DNA of 46,811 nucleotides, taken from the NCBI GenBank assembly GCA_964482435.1, contig CAYZXL010000035.1, positions 1 to 46,811 on the forward strand, given 5' to 3'. This DNA is from CAYZXL01 sp964482435 (GTDB taxonomy: Bacteria; Auribacterota; JABMQX01). Of the stretch, positions 34,550-41,770 are shown piece by piece. The first letter of the stretch is position 1. Every line of letters starts with the position of its first letter. The notes below the pieces were generated by a model. That model saw nothing but the letters and a program-made list of their open reading frames with translations, was not told the origin of the DNA and did no database searches. The position numbers were made by a program, and so were the translations under genes.

Positions 34550-36373
34550 CTATATCGGTGTGGTTGATACCCCGAGAGCAACCTTCGAGCGAGGTCCCCC
34601 GAAAATCTTTCGGAGAGTCGAATGGGCTCTCGTCATGTCAGGGGCCCGGGAGCCGTTCGTCTGCGATGGGCCAGATACCGATGTCAAGAATGCTCCTTGG
34701 GGAGTTTTGAGGCAAAGGTAAGCCGCTACAGAAGAGTGAAGGCTCGCGGTCGGTTTCCCGGTGGCATGGGAGGACGAAGGGCGAACGCGTGGAAAAGTAA
34801 TTGTGCGGAGGCTTGTTCTCGGAAGGGTGAGTTCGGGGCCGAACAATGGTTTGAGAACGGCATCGTTGGCGTCTGCGGCGACGATGTCTCCGAAGATGAC
34901 GTCGCCGTTCCACAGAGAAATTCGGGGCAGGTCTGTTTTCGTTGCTTTCGTCTGCGTTGCGGGAGAGGCGAAGACGATGCATCGGATACTCCCACGGTCA
35001 ATGGCCGTCTCGACTGGCGTGTATGAGTTTTTGAGCACGACTTTCTCCGAAATTCCGACGACCTGTCCGGAGACTCTGTCGCTGGTGGAAAGGACGACGG
35101 TGTCAAAATCGGCAGCGGGCGTCAAGCCCTGCATTCCTCCGACGAGGTGTGTCACCTTAACGTCGTCGAAGGAGGCGCGTCCTTCCGTGTGGAGAACAAC
35201 GTATTTGCCGGCCTGGAGAGGGTCGGGGTCGAGGAGCCGCATCAGGACGTTGTCCTCTGCCCACACGACAATCTCTCCGCTCCGCGGGTCGTACTCGATT
35301 TTGAACCGAACGAGAGGTCCGGGCAAGTTTATTGCGTCTCTCCTGCCCTCGTGCCTCGCCTCGCCGATAATCTTGTAGAAATGGAGCAGGGGGCCGCGAA
35401 CCATGGCCATGTATGCGGAATCGCCGAATCGCGTGTCCATCCTCTCGACAAAGAAGGCAAGCCCGCAGATGGTCGGCGAGGAAATGTCGGCTGCCCATTC
35501 GTATCTCATCACTCCGGCCTGTACTACGGGGACGTGGGCGCGACAGAAGGGCAACGGGCTTGCCTGAACGAGCTGGTTCTTTTCGATCGCCCAGCTTCCC
35601 ACAACGGGAACGAACCCCATTTTCTCGCGGGACGAGAAGTCGCTTTGAAACAGTATGTCGCTGGGGCGGTAGAAACCTATCCCCAGAACCTCGCTCTTGG
35701 GGATGACGATTGTCTGCTCGGATTCTGGCGCTGAAGAGAGCTCTGGCGGTGAACTCGCGTCGGCGCCCTCCGCAGTCGCGGCCTGAGCAGAAAGACCTTG
35801 CTCGCTGCCCGGCGCGGCATTCCTCGCAGAAACGGTGCTCGCTTGATCCTCTGGATTCCGCGCGAGAGGTTGGCTGTCCGATGAACTGAGACGCCGATGC
35901 CCGTCTGCGATAGCCACCTCGAATCCATCGGGCATGAGCCTTTTTATTGTCGCGCTAAGACGGCTTCCATCCCGGAGATAAATGGCGTCCCCTCGCCCTT
36001 CGTTCGGAGGCGATGCTCGGGCTCGCTTTTGATCCGAGCGAACGCCTGTCGCCGAATCCTCTCGCCCGCCCGGCGGACCGGCAAAGGAAATCTCAACGAA
36101 ATTGCTCGTCGGGAATTCCGCCGCTTGGCCGACAGCATCGAGGTTGAACACGACCTTGCCGTCAGTGACGGCCTCGACAGTTCCAGTAACTTTATCGCCA
36201 TTGATGAGACTTGCCGAATCGTGAGCCACGCGAGCCGGAAGGGGAATGAACCGAAGCCCGGGGCCGGGATAATAAGCTTGAGGTGAAGCCTGTCTCAGCC
36301 CAGGGCTGTACATGCCGAGCAATAACACCGCAACTGCCAAGCGTTTTCGGCAGCGGCTCCCCCTCGCGAGCAT
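34550..36373 (-). CDS. Secreted protein with repeated short beta domains and a central beta-sandwich
   Basis: ATG at 36373 gives a 607-residue protein starting with a signal peptide (RCRKRLAVAVLLLGMYSPGL). A TTG 36 codons earlier is open but has no binding site. Several ~50-residue units share a G-D-x-x-x-G-x-V pattern followed by a strand and an F/IP-x-S end: NGDKVTGTVEAVTDGKVVF, RDGSRLSATIKRLMPDGFEV, STSDRVSGQVVGISEKVVL and WNGDVIFGDIVAADANDAVL. Between them (~245-430) lies a DUF1080/LamG-like sandwich (PGPLVRFKIEYDPRSGEIVV). A Ser/Pro-rich linker splits the halves. This architecture is seen in planctomycetal exported proteins; function unknown. It is probably co-transcribed with smpB, 12 bases downstream. 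Confidence 0.7.
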   Translation of the reverse strand: MLARGSRCRKRLAVAVLLLGMYSPGLRQASPQAYYPGPGLRFIPLPARVAHDSASLINGDKVTGTVEAVTDGKVVFNLDAVGQAAEFPTSNFVEISFAGPPGGREDSATGVRSDQKRARASPPNEGRGDAIYLRDGSRLSATIKRLMPDGFEVAIADGHRRLSSSDSQPLARNPEDQASTVSARNAAPGSEQGLSAQAATAEGADASSPPELSSAPESEQTIVIPKSEVLGIGFYRPSDILFQSDFSSREKMGFVPVVGSWAIEKNQLVQASPLPFCRAHVPVVQAGVMRYEWAADISSPTICGLAFFVERMDTRFGDSAYMAMVRGPLLHFYKIIGEARHEGRRDAINLPGPLVRFKIEYDPRSGEIVVWAEDNVLMRLLDPDPLQAGKYVVLHTEGRASFDDVKVTHLVGGMQGLTPAADFDTVVLSTSDRVSGQVVGISEKVVLKNSYTPVETAIDRGSIRCIVFASPATQTKATKTDLPRISLWNGDVIFGDIVAADANDAVLKPLFGPELTLPRTSLRTITFPRVRPSSSHATGKPTASLHSSVAAYLCLKTPQGAFLTSVSGPSQTNGSRAPDMTRAHSTLRKIFGGPRSKVALGVSTTPI

Positions 36374-36833
36374 GCTCGGAGGGATATCCTCGGACGTGGT
36401 GGCCACGTCAGTCGGCTGGCCGTCGAGGACCGGCAGGTCCTTTCTTCCGTCGGCGACGCGGCGAGCATTCGCGCAGGACAACCTGCTGGAGGTGCCCCGG
36501 CGGGTGCGGTTGACATGAAGAGAGCCGGGCGTCTCGCGCTTAATGTTATAGTCGCTCGGTGGCAGCCGGGTCTTCAGGGGAGTGAACTCCTGTTCCTAAT
36601 TTCTCATCGGGGCAAGCTGTGGCCGTCGGTCGAGGCAGGCGATGACCCTGGTTGATTTCACGAGAAGGGGGCTTTCCAGTCAGCGCCGCCGATCCGTGCC
36701 TGAGGCGATTTCTCGACGACCATCGTCCGAACATCCGAGCGTAAGAATACCACGTTCCGAAGCGACGTGGCAAGCGATCCCTCTACCCGCCGCGGCACGT
36801 CCACGGCACCCACGCGGGGCGGAGCGTGGGCTT
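36374..36833. other. Gene-free stretch of about 460 bases
   Basis: The left ~110 bases could be read as an N-terminal extension of the secreted protein from a TTG at 36481, which I reject for lack of a binding site. The remainder has no supported frame or clear hairpin. Confidence 0.45.
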
Positions 36834-37130
36834 TTACTTTTTGGCCGCCCGGCTCTCTACTTGGCTCAGCCGGTAATTCATCTGCCCTGAAAATCTCTCC
36901 AAAACCACGAGCCGTTGACTCAGCGCTTGAGCGATGGCCTCCAGCTTTTCAACCCGCTGTCGCAACTCCCCGAAGGTCTCGCCGGAGTCCTGAGCGGGCG
37001 ACCGAGTTGCAGCCGCGCTCTGAATCCGCCGCCACATCTGCTCAGGGGATTCCATGCTGGCCCGCGAAAGCGAAATGAGTAAATAGGCAAAGCAGACCAG
37101 CACGCTGGCGACAATGATTGTCTTTTTCAT
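36834..37130 (-). CDS. Small membrane-anchored coiled-coil protein
   Basis: A 98-residue protein. An N-terminal hydrophobic segment (TIIVASVLVCFAYLLISL) acts as signal anchor. The C-terminal half is a predicted coiled coil (FGELRQRVEKLEAIAQALSQ, then RLVVLERFSGQMNYRL). It overlaps the zinc-ribbon gene by ATGA, so the two are coupled. Probably the pair forms a small membrane complex. No family is recognised. Confidence 0.65.
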   Translation of the reverse strand: MKKTIIVASVLVCFAYLLISLSRASMESPEQMWRRIQSAAATRSPAQDSGETFGELRQRVEKLEAIAQALSQRLVVLERFSGQMNYRLSQVESRAAKK

Positions 37131-37489
37131 TTTTCCCGTTCCTCCTGCTTCGTTTTTTCGGGTTCGGGTGCTCGCAACACCAGCGGAGATTGGAATCTAT
37201 GTTGGAACGGTTGGAACTCCCGGACAGCTCTCCTCGATTCATAGGCCGCCCGAAAACTCTTCACCATCTTCATTGAGTCTTTTTCAACATCTTCTATTAG
37301 TTTTCGGTTGTCTGCATTTATTTTTGCTGCCAGAAGTATCTCTCCGATGAGAATTCCTAAGAGGATGGCAAGCCGAAGGAACAGCAGGCCATAAGACGGC
37401 ACAATTTTTTTCTCAAGCATCTCACCACAAAACCGGCACTTTATCGCCTCATCGCGGATTTCCTCTGCGCAAAATGGACATTTTTTCAT
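37127..37489 (-). CDS. Zinc-ribbon membrane protein
   Basis: Start 37489 is chosen since it begins MKKCPFCAEEI with GGAGG about 10 bases upstream. The 120-residue protein has an N-terminal zinc ribbon (CPFCAEEI, then KCRFCGEML: two CxxC pairs), one transmembrane helix (LLFLRLAILLGILIGEILL) and a charged C-terminal tail. This N-terminal ribbon followed by a TM helix is a common module of unknown job in bacteria. The next gene overlaps it by ATGA. Confidence 0.78.
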   Translation of the reverse strand: MKKCPFCAEEIRDEAIKCRFCGEMLEKKIVPSYGLLFLRLAILLGILIGEILLAAKINADNRKLIEDVEKDSMKMVKSFRAAYESRRAVREFQPFQHRFQSPLVLRAPEPEKTKQEEREK

Positions 37490-37612
37490 TCTCCCCGTTC
37501 CTCCCTCTGCCTGGTTTGGTGATAGCGTTTGACTTTCACTTCGCACAACTCCACGTATTCCCCAGGTGGAGATTTTCCGGCTCTCGTCGAAGAAAAGGGC
37601 GTCCAGATTTGC

Positions 37613-38449
37613 TCAGGATACGCGGTCTCGACGAGGGGCTGTGTCGGGAGCCTCAAAAAGAACATCCGTCAGCGGCTTGTAAACGATTCCCCGGGAGACC
37701 GCGCGGGCTTTGCACTCTTTCTGAAAGTCCACGGAAAAAATTCGCTCCCTAAGGCCGATTAAGGTAGCGGTTTCTCGGCGAGGTTCACCGGGATAAAACT
37801 CGCGCTGCATAAATCGCAGCAAGCCGTCGAATTCTTTTTTCGTCTTCGGCCATTCCGGTCTGTCCATGATCGAGACCATATAGACGACGAGAAATCCCCA
37901 CTTATCCTTTTCTTTCCTCTTCTCGTTGGAATAGTCCTGGATGAATTTCCAGAGGCCTGCTCTCTCTTTTTCGCGTCCCTCGCGTACGGTAACCATGTGG
38001 TCCCAAGCCCTCAAAACAGGATGGTAGTGCTTGCCGGGCCGTGTTATCCACGCGGGAAAACGCCACATGCGAGACCAAATGGTCACGTCGGGCTTATTTC
38101 GCAGTTTTTCTCTACCCGCCTTCGTTTTTCTCAGGTGCAAGTACCAAAAATGAACATTGAGCCGGTTTAGGTCTCGCCCACCAAACCAGACACGGTTACA
38201 TCCCCTTTTCGGAACCCACCCGAGTTTCAACCAGCGATTGACGGTATGCGCATCTACCCCTATTCTGGTTGCGAACTCAGCCTGTGACCACAAGCGCGGA
38301 AACCAAGGGAAAGAGTCGGATTGGTTCTCTACCGGGACCTTCCCGAAAGGTAAGACAACCTTTCCCTGGTCTGTGAGAAGCACCCTGCGAAATGCCCCTT
38401 CCTTCTGCTCTTTTCTTTGATTTTTGGCCTTGTTCTGTGGCTTTTCCAT
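37613..38449 (-). CDS. Unassigned protein with MerR/excisionase-like helix-turn-helix
   Basis: A 278-residue basic protein with GAGGCGTC just before its ATG. Residues ~52-100 show a helix-turn-helix of the MerR/excisionase type: WSQAEFATRIGVDAHTVNRW, then LKLGWVPKR and VWFGGRDLNRL, the wing. The rest (~100-278) is rich in Trp, Lys and Arg (VTIWSRMWRFPAWITRPG, FDGLLRFMQREFYPGE) and has no known domain. The lower GC and the Lys-rich composition differ from neighbours, hinting at transfer. It could be a regulator or a replication/recombination accessory of a mobile element; I cannot decide. It is 123 bases upstream of the zinc-ribbon gene on the same strand. Confidence 0.65.
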   Translation of the reverse strand: MEKPQNKAKNQRKEQKEGAFRRVLLTDQGKVVLPFGKVPVENQSDSFPWFPRLWSQAEFATRIGVDAHTVNRWLKLGWVPKRGCNRVWFGGRDLNRLNVHFWYLHLRKTKAGREKLRNKPDVTIWSRMWRFPAWITRPGKHYHPVLRAWDHMVTVREGREKERAGLWKFIQDYSNEKRKEKDKWGFLVVYMVSIMDRPEWPKTKKEFDGLLRFMQREFYPGEPRRETATLIGLRERIFSVDFQKECKARAVSRGIVYKPLTDVLFEAPDTAPRRDRVS

Positions 38450-38570
38450 GACGCCTCGTTGTGCTTAAACCTGCGCGCTTTTATCGTGTATTACCAACCG
38501 TTTTGAGTATATGCGATGATACCCGCGAAGTCAATGGAAAGAAGGATCACTTACAAACAAGGACTAAATA

Positions 38571-38771
38571 ATGCCGCGGACTTATCGGACATTCATCCCA
38601 GCTCGCTTTGATTCCGGCTCGCTTGAAGTGCTCGATGCTTTGTGCGCGAAGCTCCGGCTCTCGCGCAGCGCCCTGTTGCGGACGCGCATCCCGCCCTGGT
38701 TTGACGCGAGAGCCCCGCCAAGCCCGTCCCGGGCGCCCCCGGGAATGACAAGGCTGCGCCGCCGAGCCTGA
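38571..38771 (+). CDS. Possible truncated ribbon-helix-helix protein
   Basis: A 66-residue frame from ATG at 38571 with AAGGA 9 bases upstream. Residues ~4-40 (RTFIPARFDSGSLEVLDALC, then AKLRLSRSALLR) fit a ribbon-helix-helix DNA-binding domain, as in antitoxins of the CopG/Arc type. The last 25 residues are Arg/Pro-rich and come from a GC-rich repeat-like stretch (GCGCCCCCGGGAATGACAAGG), so the original C-terminus seems to have been lost. No toxin gene follows. Tentative. Confidence 0.4.
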   Translation: MPRTYRTFIPARFDSGSLEVLDALCAKLRLSRSALLRTRIPPWFDARAPPSPSRAPPGMTRLRRRA

Positions 38772-39019
38772 GTTCATTTAGGGTTGGCGCCTTGGGTCTG
38801 AGGGGTAGGATGCCATCTGCTTGCCAGTTCGCGGGACACCGACGCCTGGCGGCAATTGGCCTAACGATCTCGACTGCCGCAGCATGCGTGGCGCCTTACA
38901 GAGCCGCAGCTGTTCGCTCCCGCACTCCATAAGCAACTGCCTTGAGGGAAGCACATCGGCAGCGCGGGTCGTAAAGAAGTGACAACCGAAACGTGCGACG
39001 GACAGAAGGATTATCAAAA

Positions 39020-39092
39020 AGGCGGCGCTCGGATTCGAACCGAGGAATAAGGGATTTGCAGTCCCTCGCCTTATCCTCTTGGCTACGCCGCC
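39020..39092 (-). tRNA. tRNA-Cys (GCA)
   Basis: On the minus strand the sequence folds into a full cloverleaf: acceptor GGCGGCG/CGCCGCC with U as discriminator base, D-arm GCC...GGC, anticodon stem AGGGA/TCCCT with loop CTGCAAA (anticodon GCA, cysteine), and T-arm CTCGG TTCGAAT CCGAG. Length is 73; CCA is not encoded. A T5 run follows the acceptor stem. A promoter is listed upstream. Confidence 0.97.
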
Positions 39093-39119
39093 TTTGGTCT
39101 TTTCAGCAACACTGATAAT

Positions 39120-39148
39120 TGAATATAATCGCGTCTGGAGATTGTCAA
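39120..39148 (-). promoter_or_regulatory. Sigma-70 promoter of tRNA-Cys
   Basis: On the minus strand TTGACA (39143-39148) is followed after 17 bases by TATTCA (39120-39125), and the tRNA 5' end is 27 bases further on. The -35 is a perfect match to consensus; a TATATT two bases earlier is an alternative -10. Confidence 0.75.
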
Positions 39149-39303
39149 CGAAAAAAGGCGGGCGGCGCAATCCCTCAGCGTTGGGGGAACTCCCCGCAAA
39201 GATCGCAGAGGGCGCACAGAATGGGTCTGTGTCGCACGAGCGTCTCCCCTGCGGCCATTCATGGAAGAGCCCGCCAGCGGCGAGGAATTCGCTCGACAGG
39301 ACA

Positions 39304-39347
39304 GACAGGATGGAGGGGATAATCCCGTGTATCCTGTCCATCCTGTC
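39304..39347. repeat. ATCCTGT element with perfect 11-bp inverted repeat, copy 2
   Basis: GACAGGATGGA at 39304-39314 is the exact reverse complement of TCCATCCTGTC at 39337-39347, with 22 bases between, and ATCCTGT is repeated inside. It shares words with the elements at 7876-7909 and 43506-43530. It sits between tRNA-Cys and the Memo gene. Confidence 0.7.
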
Positions 39348-39400
39348 GGGCCTTCGAGTTTTGGGACGTCGTCGGCATTAAGAAGGGGAGGGTTGAAATC

Positions 39401-40216
39401 ATGAAAAGGCAACCGGCAGCTTCCGGAAGATTCTATCCGTCAAGTCAGTCTGCGCTCAGGAGGCAGGTCGAGGCGTATATGCCCGTCAAGCGTGGGAAGA
39501 AAGCAATTGCCGTCGTGGCGCCCCACGCGGGGTATGATTTTTCGGGCCGAACGGCCGGGGCGGTCTTTTCGGAGGTCAAGGTTCCGGAGACGGTCATCAT
39601 TCTCGGGCCGAATCACTGGGGCGCCGGGAGCGAGTTCGCCATTATGAGCGAGGGGGCGTGGGAGACGCCCTTGGGCGAGGTGATGATTGACTCGGGAGTC
39701 GCCGCCTCGTTGAAGAAAGCCTGTGACCTCCTCGAGGAAGATGAGACCGCGCACGAAAGCGAGCACTCGCTGGAGGTCGAGGTTCCGTTTCTCCAGAACC
39801 TGAACCCGAATCTGCAAATTGTTCCCATCGCCATCGCTTCTATGGAGCAATCGAGCCTGGAGGTGCTTGGCAAAGCTATTGGGGAGACTGTGAAGGACGC
39901 AGGGAAAGAAGTCCTCATCGTCGCCAGCACGGACATGTCTCACACGGAGCGCTCGAACCCAACCAGGCAGGAGGACGTTCGACGCCGGGACATGATGGCG
40001 ATTGATGCCATCCTGGAGCTCGACGCCGAGAAACTTCTCCGGGTAGTCAGGGAGCAACGGATAACGATGTGCGGCCCGGCGCCGGTAGCCGCTGCGATAA
40101 CGGCGGCGAGACTTCTCGGGGCAACGAAGGCTCGCCTTGTTTCCTACACCACGAGCTACGACACAACCGGCGATTACAGCTACGTCGTCGGCTACGCGGG
40201 CATCGTGATTGAGTGA
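39401..40216 (+). CDS. amrB: AmmeMemoRadiSam system protein B (Memo family)
   Basis: A 271-residue Memo-family protein (PF01875), structurally related to extradiol dioxygenases. Motifs: RQPAASGRFYPSS at the N-terminus, VVAPHAGYDFSGRTAGAVF with the conserved His, ILGPNHWGAG, SEHSLEVEVPFLQ, VASTDMSHTE with its His, MCGPAPVAAAI and the final VGYAGIVI. The putative metal ligands (H of APHAGY, H of GPNHW, H of EHSLEV) are all present. The protein is defined by its conserved association with AmmeR and a radical SAM protein; neither is next to it here. GGGGAGG precedes the ATG. Its biochemical job in bacteria is not settled. Confidence 0.93.
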   Translation: MKRQPAASGRFYPSSQSALRRQVEAYMPVKRGKKAIAVVAPHAGYDFSGRTAGAVFSEVKVPETVIILGPNHWGAGSEFAIMSEGAWETPLGEVMIDSGVAASLKKACDLLEEDETAHESEHSLEVEVPFLQNLNPNLQIVPIAIASMEQSSLEVLGKAIGETVKDAGKEVLIVASTDMSHTERSNPTRQEDVRRRDMMAIDAILELDAEKLLRVVREQRITMCGPAPVAAAITAARLLGATKARLVSYTTSYDTTGDYSYVVGYAGIVIE

Positions 40217-40331
40217 TTGGTTTGAGTTGCGAGTCGTGTGGCACCCGGGGGCAGGGGTCGTGCAGCACGTCTTCGACACCGGGTGCCGGCAACCGGTCGG
40301 TTCGTTGAGCCCGCCCCGCCAAGCAAAAGGC

Positions 40332-40360
40332 TTGACGTCATAGCGAGAGGTGGGTATATT
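40332..40360 (+). promoter_or_regulatory. Sigma-70 promoter of the FMN-riboswitch operon
   Basis: TTGACG (40332-40337), a 17-base spacer and TATATT (40355-40360) form a strong promoter ending about 7 bases before the likely transcription start at the head of the riboswitch. Confidence 0.8.
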
Positions 40361-40364
40361 AATG

Positions 40365-40494
40365 GCAGATCTTCGGGGCAGGGTGAAATTCCCGATCGGC
40401 GGTAAAGCCCGCGAGTTCCGCACGCCGTCGGCGTGGGGGCAGATCCGGTGAAACTCCGGAGCCGACAGTCAAAGTCTGGATGGAAGAAGATCTG
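40365..40494 (+). ncRNA. FMN riboswitch (RFN element)
   Basis: The conserved RFN blocks are present in order: ATCTTCGGGGCAGGGTGAAA, TTCCCGATCGGCGGTAAAGC, CCGCGAG, a variable hairpin (CACGCCGTCGGCGTGG), GGCAGATCCGGTGAAACTCC and GGAGCCGACAGTCAAAGTCT, closing with GGATGGAAGAAGAT. The outer stem GCAGATCTTC/GAAGATCTGC is perfect. RFN elements bind FMN and switch off riboflavin genes. A terminator follows 24 bases later, implying transcriptional attenuation. It controls the unknown gene at 40571, then ribBA and ribH. Confidence 0.97.
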
Positions 40495-40517
40495 CGAAAA
40501 TCAGTTTGCCATTCTGG

Positions 40518-40548
40518 AAGCCCCGAAGGTCGCCCCTTTGGGGCTTTT
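40518..40548 (+). terminator. Riboswitch-controlled intrinsic terminator
   Basis: AAGCCCC (40518-40524) pairs with GGGGCTT (40540-40546), followed by TTTT and a further CTTT. It lies 24 bases after the FMN aptamer and before the first Shine-Dalgarno site, the right place for FMN-dependent attenuation. Confidence 0.8.
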
Positions 40549-40570
40549 GGCTTTAAGGAGATGCGTCCCC

Positions 40571-41677
40571 ATGGAGCCCGAGAGATGCTTGATATCGGAT
40601 GCTGAGTCGTTCGTGGCGAAACTCACAGCAAAGTCGGTTGCGGCGCTCTACGATCTCACCTTTGGACCGGATGAAGTCAGGGACTGGGGCAGGGAGGTCC
40701 AGGAACTGAGGGACCTTGCCCGCGCCCTGTGGGCGGTGTGTCTTGCCCGGCTTGTGAAAAAGTTGGCCGGGGCGTGCCAGAGTGGCAACGGAGACAATTT
40801 TCGCGACCATTTATTCGAGGCCCTGGCAGCCAAAAAGATGATGGGGGCTGGAGGGGCCGTGCGATATGAGCCGCAGGCACCGGGGGAGAACAACCCGGCC
40901 GACTTCCTGGTGACAGCAGGCGGTGCGACGGCGCTTGTTGAATGTGTGCGCCCGGGCGGGGACTTGGATGAGAAGCTCGCGAAGACCACCGAAAGCGCGC
41001 TTAGGCGGGACCGCCGATGCAGTCGCGCAGTGTCAGCGGTGCTGCGGCCCCGGTCACTTCCAATAACGTGCAAGGGGCTCGACGAGGGGAAGGGTTACCT
41101 CAAGCACGCAGCGGCGCGCGTTGTAGCGCGCGCCCTAGGGGTGCAGCCGGGCTCCGAGTGCGAGATGACGTTGTTGTGTGGGGCCGTGGCCGCGAAGGTG
41201 CGGCGCAGCGCCGACGGCGAACGTAGCGGTGTCCGATGGGACTGGAGCGACGGCCCCGAGTTCAGGCCGCCCTTACCGTTGGTGCGGCGCGAACAGGTGA
41301 GAAGGGTGGCGGCGCTGGCCCGGAAGGCGGTTGCGAAGTTTGGCGGTCCGTTGCGGCGAGACTTGACGAGGGCGTTGCGAGTTCTCCTCGTCGACGGAGT
41401 GGGCCGCCTGGTGAACCCAACTGGGAAGAGGGTCCGGATGTACCTCCAGTGGAGGCACGGGTGTGGCGACGAAACGATAGGGGAGGCTTTTCGGAGGACT
41501 GTTGATGCTGTGGTTTTTGGCCGAACAAACTCCGCCCGGCTGGTGGAAGACCTGCGCTTGTCTGAGGTTGTCGTTTTCACCGGGGACGCCGCGCGCAGCA
41601 GGGCCGTGCGCGAGCTTCTATTGGCCCTGGACACGGTGCCGAGATACTGCAACTGCGCCTCTACCGCCGCGCAATGA
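40571..41677 (+). CDS. Unknown Arg-rich protein, first gene of the FMN-riboswitch operon
   Basis: A 368-residue cytosolic protein whose ATG at 40571 follows AAGGAG by 10 bases and starts MEPERCLISDAES. It resembles no riboflavin enzyme or transporter. The only structured region is ~75-135: FRDHLFEALAAKKMMGAGG, VRYEPQAPGENNPADFLV and GGATALVECVRPGG. The order E...D...E-x-C loosely resembles a PD-(D/E)XK nuclease core with Lys replaced, which is inference. The remainder is Arg/Ala-rich (VRREQVRRVAALARKAVAKF) and higher in GC than ribBA. The ribBA gene starts 93 bases after its stop, with no visible terminator between, so it should be co-transcribed and FMN-controlled. It may be an insertion between riboswitch and rib genes. 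Confidence 0.75.
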   Translation: MEPERCLISDAESFVAKLTAKSVAALYDLTFGPDEVRDWGREVQELRDLARALWAVCLARLVKKLAGACQSGNGDNFRDHLFEALAAKKMMGAGGAVRYEPQAPGENNPADFLVTAGGATALVECVRPGGDLDEKLAKTTESALRRDRRCSRAVSAVLRPRSLPITCKGLDEGKGYLKHAAARVVARALGVQPGSECEMTLLCGAVAAKVRRSADGERSGVRWDWSDGPEFRPPLPLVRREQVRRVAALARKAVAKFGGPLRRDLTRALRVLLVDGVGRLVNPTGKRVRMYLQWRHGCGDETIGEAFRRTVDAVVFGRTNSARLVEDLRLSEVVVFTGDAARSRAVRELLLALDTVPRYCNCASTAAQ

Positions 41678-41770
41678 CGCTGTGGCCGGGGGTTCCGTGG
41701 GCATCGTCCCGGCGGCGCGGTCACGCGGCGGCGAATGCTTAGGTTCCGAAGGAAGGATCAGGATGTCACC

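Noticed and set aside
38778..39341. Minus-strand frame of 187 codons covering the tRNA
   Set aside because: It translates straight through the tRNA-Cys gene and its promoter, so it cannot be a real gene.
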